Of a stretch of 64,000 nt of DNA, positions 62,265 through 64,000 are shown piece after piece (within the stretch, counting starts at the first letter, position 1; every line of letters starts with the position of its first letter). Position numbers and translations under genes: made by a program. The notes below the pieces were generated by a model, which worked only from the letters and a program-made list of their open reading frames with translations, did not search any database and was not told the origin of the DNA. The stretch spans positions 246,387-310,386 of the forward strand of contig NZ_JTAM01000003.1 of the NCBI RefSeq assembly GCF_000812565.1, written 5' to 3'. Source of the stretch: Flammeovirga sp. OC4 (lineage in GTDB: Bacteria; Bacteroidota; Bacteroidia; Cytophagales; Flammeovirgaceae).

Positions 62265-62294
62265 CAAAAATAATTGTAAATATTATATATCAAA
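62265..62294 (-). promoter_or_regulatory. Predicted promoter of the lipoprotein gene
   Basis: On the minus strand TTTG (62291-62294), an 18-base spacer and TATTTTTG (62265-62272) fit the Bacteroidota consensus. The ATG lies 45 bases downstream. Confidence 0.5.
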
Positions 62295-62346
62295 AAAAAT
62301 CAACATAAATTCATTAAGAAAAAAATCATTTTGAATCAAATGATCT

Positions 62347-62355
62347 TATCTTTGC
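62347..62355 (+). promoter_or_regulatory. -7 element just before the gene at 62359
   Basis: TATCTTTGC fully matches TAnnTTTGC and ends 4 bases before the ATG, so the transcript would be leaderless or nearly so. No -33 TTTG is found at the normal distance. Confidence 0.35.
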
Positions 62356-62358
62356 TTT

Positions 62359-62931
62359 ATGGAAAATGAATTAGGTTTTATCTCCCAAATGTTTGATACT
62401 TTATATCTATTCCCTGAGGAACTTGAAGATATAGAGATTCCTGAAGAAGAGCTTGAAAAGGAAGAAGAAAAGGTGGTTGAAAAAGCAGATGCAACAGAGA
62501 AAACACCTGCTATCACACCTAAAAAAGTTATTAGAAAACAACTTCCTACAGATTACTATGGTGAGAATAAAAGACATATCGTCATCTTTATTGAACATAG
62601 TGGCGTAGATATATTTAGAAGTAAAGAATTTCAGTTATTACTGAAGATATTGGGTGCCTTACAACTTACATTACAGGAAGTTGCTGTCATTAATGTGTTA
62701 GAACAAAAAGACAATTTAGAGGCTTTAATTAAAAAGCTAGAACCTCAATACTATTTGTATTTTGTGAATCAGAATGAAAGCCCTCTTTCGAATGAGAAAA
62801 TAGCAAAATACATCCCTACAGAAATCGATGGACACCAAGCTGTAGCTGCTGATGGCCTTACAAAACTGCTTTTGGATGTCGATAAGAAAAGAGAGTTATG
62901 GATGGCTCTAAAGATATTATTTGAGTTATAA
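62359..62931 (+). CDS. Unknown protein, 190 residues
   Basis: Residues 1-30 are acidic, residues 30-65 are a low-complexity Glu/Lys/Pro linker, and residues 70-190 form a compact alpha/beta domain (KRHIVIFIEHSG, LLLKILGALQLTLQEVAVINVLEQ, YYLYFVNQNESPL). The closing stretch DGHQAVAADGLTKLLLDVDKKRELWMALKILFEL resembles the end of uracil-DNA-glycosylase-fold proteins, including DNA polymerase III psi-like proteins of Bacteroidota. This likeness is weak and I do not assign it. It is divergent from the lipoprotein gene. Confidence 0.55.
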   Translation: MENELGFISQMFDTLYLFPEELEDIEIPEEELEKEEEKVVEKADATEKTPAITPKKVIRKQLPTDYYGENKRHIVIFIEHSGVDIFRSKEFQLLLKILGALQLTLQEVAVINVLEQKDNLEALIKKLEPQYYLYFVNQNESPLSNEKIAKYIPTEIDGHQAVAADGLTKLLLDVDKKRELWMALKILFEL

Positions 62932-62952
62932 AATGCTTCAAACTCAATAAAA

Positions 62953-63001
62953 AAAAAGAGGCTGTCTCATAACACAACAGTTATGGTTACAGCCTCTTTT
63001 T
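62953..63001. terminator. Hairpin at the IS end, acting as bidirectional terminator
   Basis: AAAAAGAGGCTGT pairs with ACAGCCTCTTTTT, with CATAAC-ACAACA-GTTATG inside, giving an extended stem. The outer GAGGCTGTCTCATAA has the look of the terminal repeats of IS1182-type elements. Confidence 0.7.
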
Positions 63002-64000
63002 TATTCCCTTTTTTTGAGAAATCAGAAATAATAGTTCTTTATCCTTAAAAAGTAACTTTTTCATGCTACATAACCGTAATTTGAGTAAATCAGTGTTTTA
63101 GATTCACATAATAAGGCTCTTTTAGCCTCAGCAACCTTCTTTCTAACGTATTTCTGTATATTCATTGAGATGAATAGTAATCCTAATTCAATATTCACCT
63201 TATCAATTCCTTTCATCAGAAATCGCTTAAACTTTTTATTGCCTTTCATTTGTCCAAAAAACTGTTCAACCTCTGCACATCGTCTTTTTCTTAGCTCTTC
63301 ACCATCTTTACTTGTGAGGTTTTCTTTCGCTTTTCTACGGTACCTTATTGCTTTTAAGTTGATTGAAAGTACCTTGTTTTTGTCTTTGTATTTGCTTTTA
63401 AAACATCTTGGTTGTAATGGACAGTTTTTACAGTTCCTTGCTGCATATCTATGAATTTCTTGTTTGAAACCTGTCGTACTTTTTTGTTCTTTTATCCCAA
63501 TAAACTCCATTTTCTGTCCCATTGGACAAACAGCAAAATTGAGTTCTTCATTAATATAAAATGAGTTAGGAGTAAACTTAAAAGCTTCTTTTTTCCGTGT
63601 GCGTAGTTCGCTATGAAGCCCTGCATACTTTACCAAATTCTCAATGTCATTCTTTTCTAAATAGTTATAATTCTCTTCAGATCCATACCCAGAGTCTGCT
63701 ACAGCTATTTCTGGATGTTTACCTAACCCTTCTTCAATTTCATCATAATGCTCTTTAAAAGTGGTAGAATCTCCTGCTGTTTGATGAACGGAATAATTTA
63801 TCGCATATTCGTTTTCAGTTGAAACTTGAGTATTATAAGAAGGTTTTAACTGTCCATTCTTCATAGGATCATCTTTCATTTTCATGAAAGTGGCATCATG
63901 ATCTGTTTTAGAATAGCTATTTCTTCCATCAAGAATTTCTTCCTGTTTTGTGTATTGATCTATTTTCGGTACTTGTGTTTTTTTTGCATAAGTGATTTTT
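62958..64000 (-). mobile_element. IS1182-like insertion sequence, partial
   Basis: The element begins near the GAGGCTGTCTCATAA end at about 62958 and runs past the right edge. It carries the transposase gene on the minus strand. The second terminal repeat and target duplication are outside the window. The gene at 62359-62931 ends before it and is not broken. Confidence 0.7.
63061..64000 (-). CDS. IS1182-family DDE transposase, partial
   Basis: The frame stays open from 63061 to the window edge, 313 codons of the C-terminal part. Upstream of the first internal Met it reads LDGRNSYSKTDHDATFMKMK, typical of this family (SKTDPDATFM). Then GQLKPSYNTQVSTENEYAI, IAVADSGYGSEENYNYLEK (the second catalytic Asp region), the zinc-like pattern CKNCPLQPRCF, and the Glu-bearing CAEVEQFFGQMKGNKKFKRF. 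These fit the DDE fold of IS1182 transposases. The N-terminal part is outside. No frameshift is seen in the visible part, so it may be active. Confidence 0.88.
   Translation of the reverse strand, partial: KITYAKKTQVPKIDQYTKQEEILDGRNSYSKTDHDATFMKMKDDPMKNGQLKPSYNTQVSTENEYAINYSVHQTAGDSTTFKEHYDEIEEGLGKHPEIAVADSGYGSEENYNYLEKNDIENLVKYAGLHSELRTRKKEAFKFTPNSFYINEELNFAVCPMGQKMEFIGIKEQKSTTGFKQEIHRYAARNCKNCPLQPRCFKSKYKDKNKVLSINLKAIRYRRKAKENLTSKDGEELRKRRCAEVEQFFGQMKGNKKFKRFLMKGIDKVNIELGLLFISMNIQKYVRKKVAEAKRALLCESKTLIYSNYGYVA

Overview
The window is AT-rich chromosomal DNA from a member of the Bacteroidota, most like a marine member of the Cytophagales such as Flammeovirga. Evidence: a SusC/SusD pair beside lipoprotein glycosidases, a carotenoid operon with the Bacteroidota-type cyclase CrtYcd and hydratase CruF, a eukaryote-like GT3 glycogen synthase, a PspA/YbjN pair, a SiaC (DUF1987) protein, and promoter elements that fit the Bacteroidota form TTTG-N18..22-TAnnTTTG. 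The genus is an inference. I see no rRNA, tRNA, CRISPR array or prophage. The only mobile element is an IS1182-like copy cut by the right edge.

Layout. 1-9.6 kb: the start of a membrane sensor, a SPOR/coiled-coil protein, YbjN and PspA, glycogen synthase (+), acyl-CoA dehydrogenase, then uppS-bamA. 9.8-11.7 kb: DctQ and DctM of a TRAP transporter without its binding protein. 11.7-18.0 kb: carotenoid locus crtI, crtB, idi, crtD, cruF, crtZ, crtYcd, all on the minus strand, predicted to make a monocyclic 1'-hydroxy carotenoid of the saproxanthin type; no ketolase is present. 18.2-30.8 kb: a lipoprotein six-hairpin glycosidase, SelO, a 655-base non-coding stretch, pyrF, fabH, a histidine-kinase-like ATPase, a radical SAM/SPASM protein, a WYL regulator, AcpH, a K+ channel, SiaC and a small membrane protein.

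31.1-52.1 kb is the most interesting region: a polysaccharide utilisation locus whose gene content points to N-glycans of glycoproteins. It has SusC/SusD, a GH92 alpha-mannosidase, CutC, a PNGase F-family amidase, a GH2 beta-mannosidase, a GH125 exo-alpha-1,6-mannosidase, a CBM9-like protein, a family-10-like hydrolase, an EEP-superfamily hydrolase and a GH97 alpha-glucosidase. A DeoR-type regulator lies upstream. Tandem 10-base units of the form AAAACATGCA occur upstream of both the GH92 gene and the regulator. At the regulator they sit exactly across its predicted promoter, which suggests an autoregulated local regulon.

52.4-64 kb: ispH, speD, a VanX-like dipeptidase, an unknown protein, ppk1, a chalcone-isomerase-like protein, a TerB-ABC-permease fusion, an unknown lipoprotein, an unknown 190-residue protein and the IS1182-like transposase.

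Most units are separated by clear hairpin terminators, several of them shared by convergent genes. Start sites were moved downstream of the longest frame in nine genes, where signal peptides, family alignments or overlapping terminators supported this.
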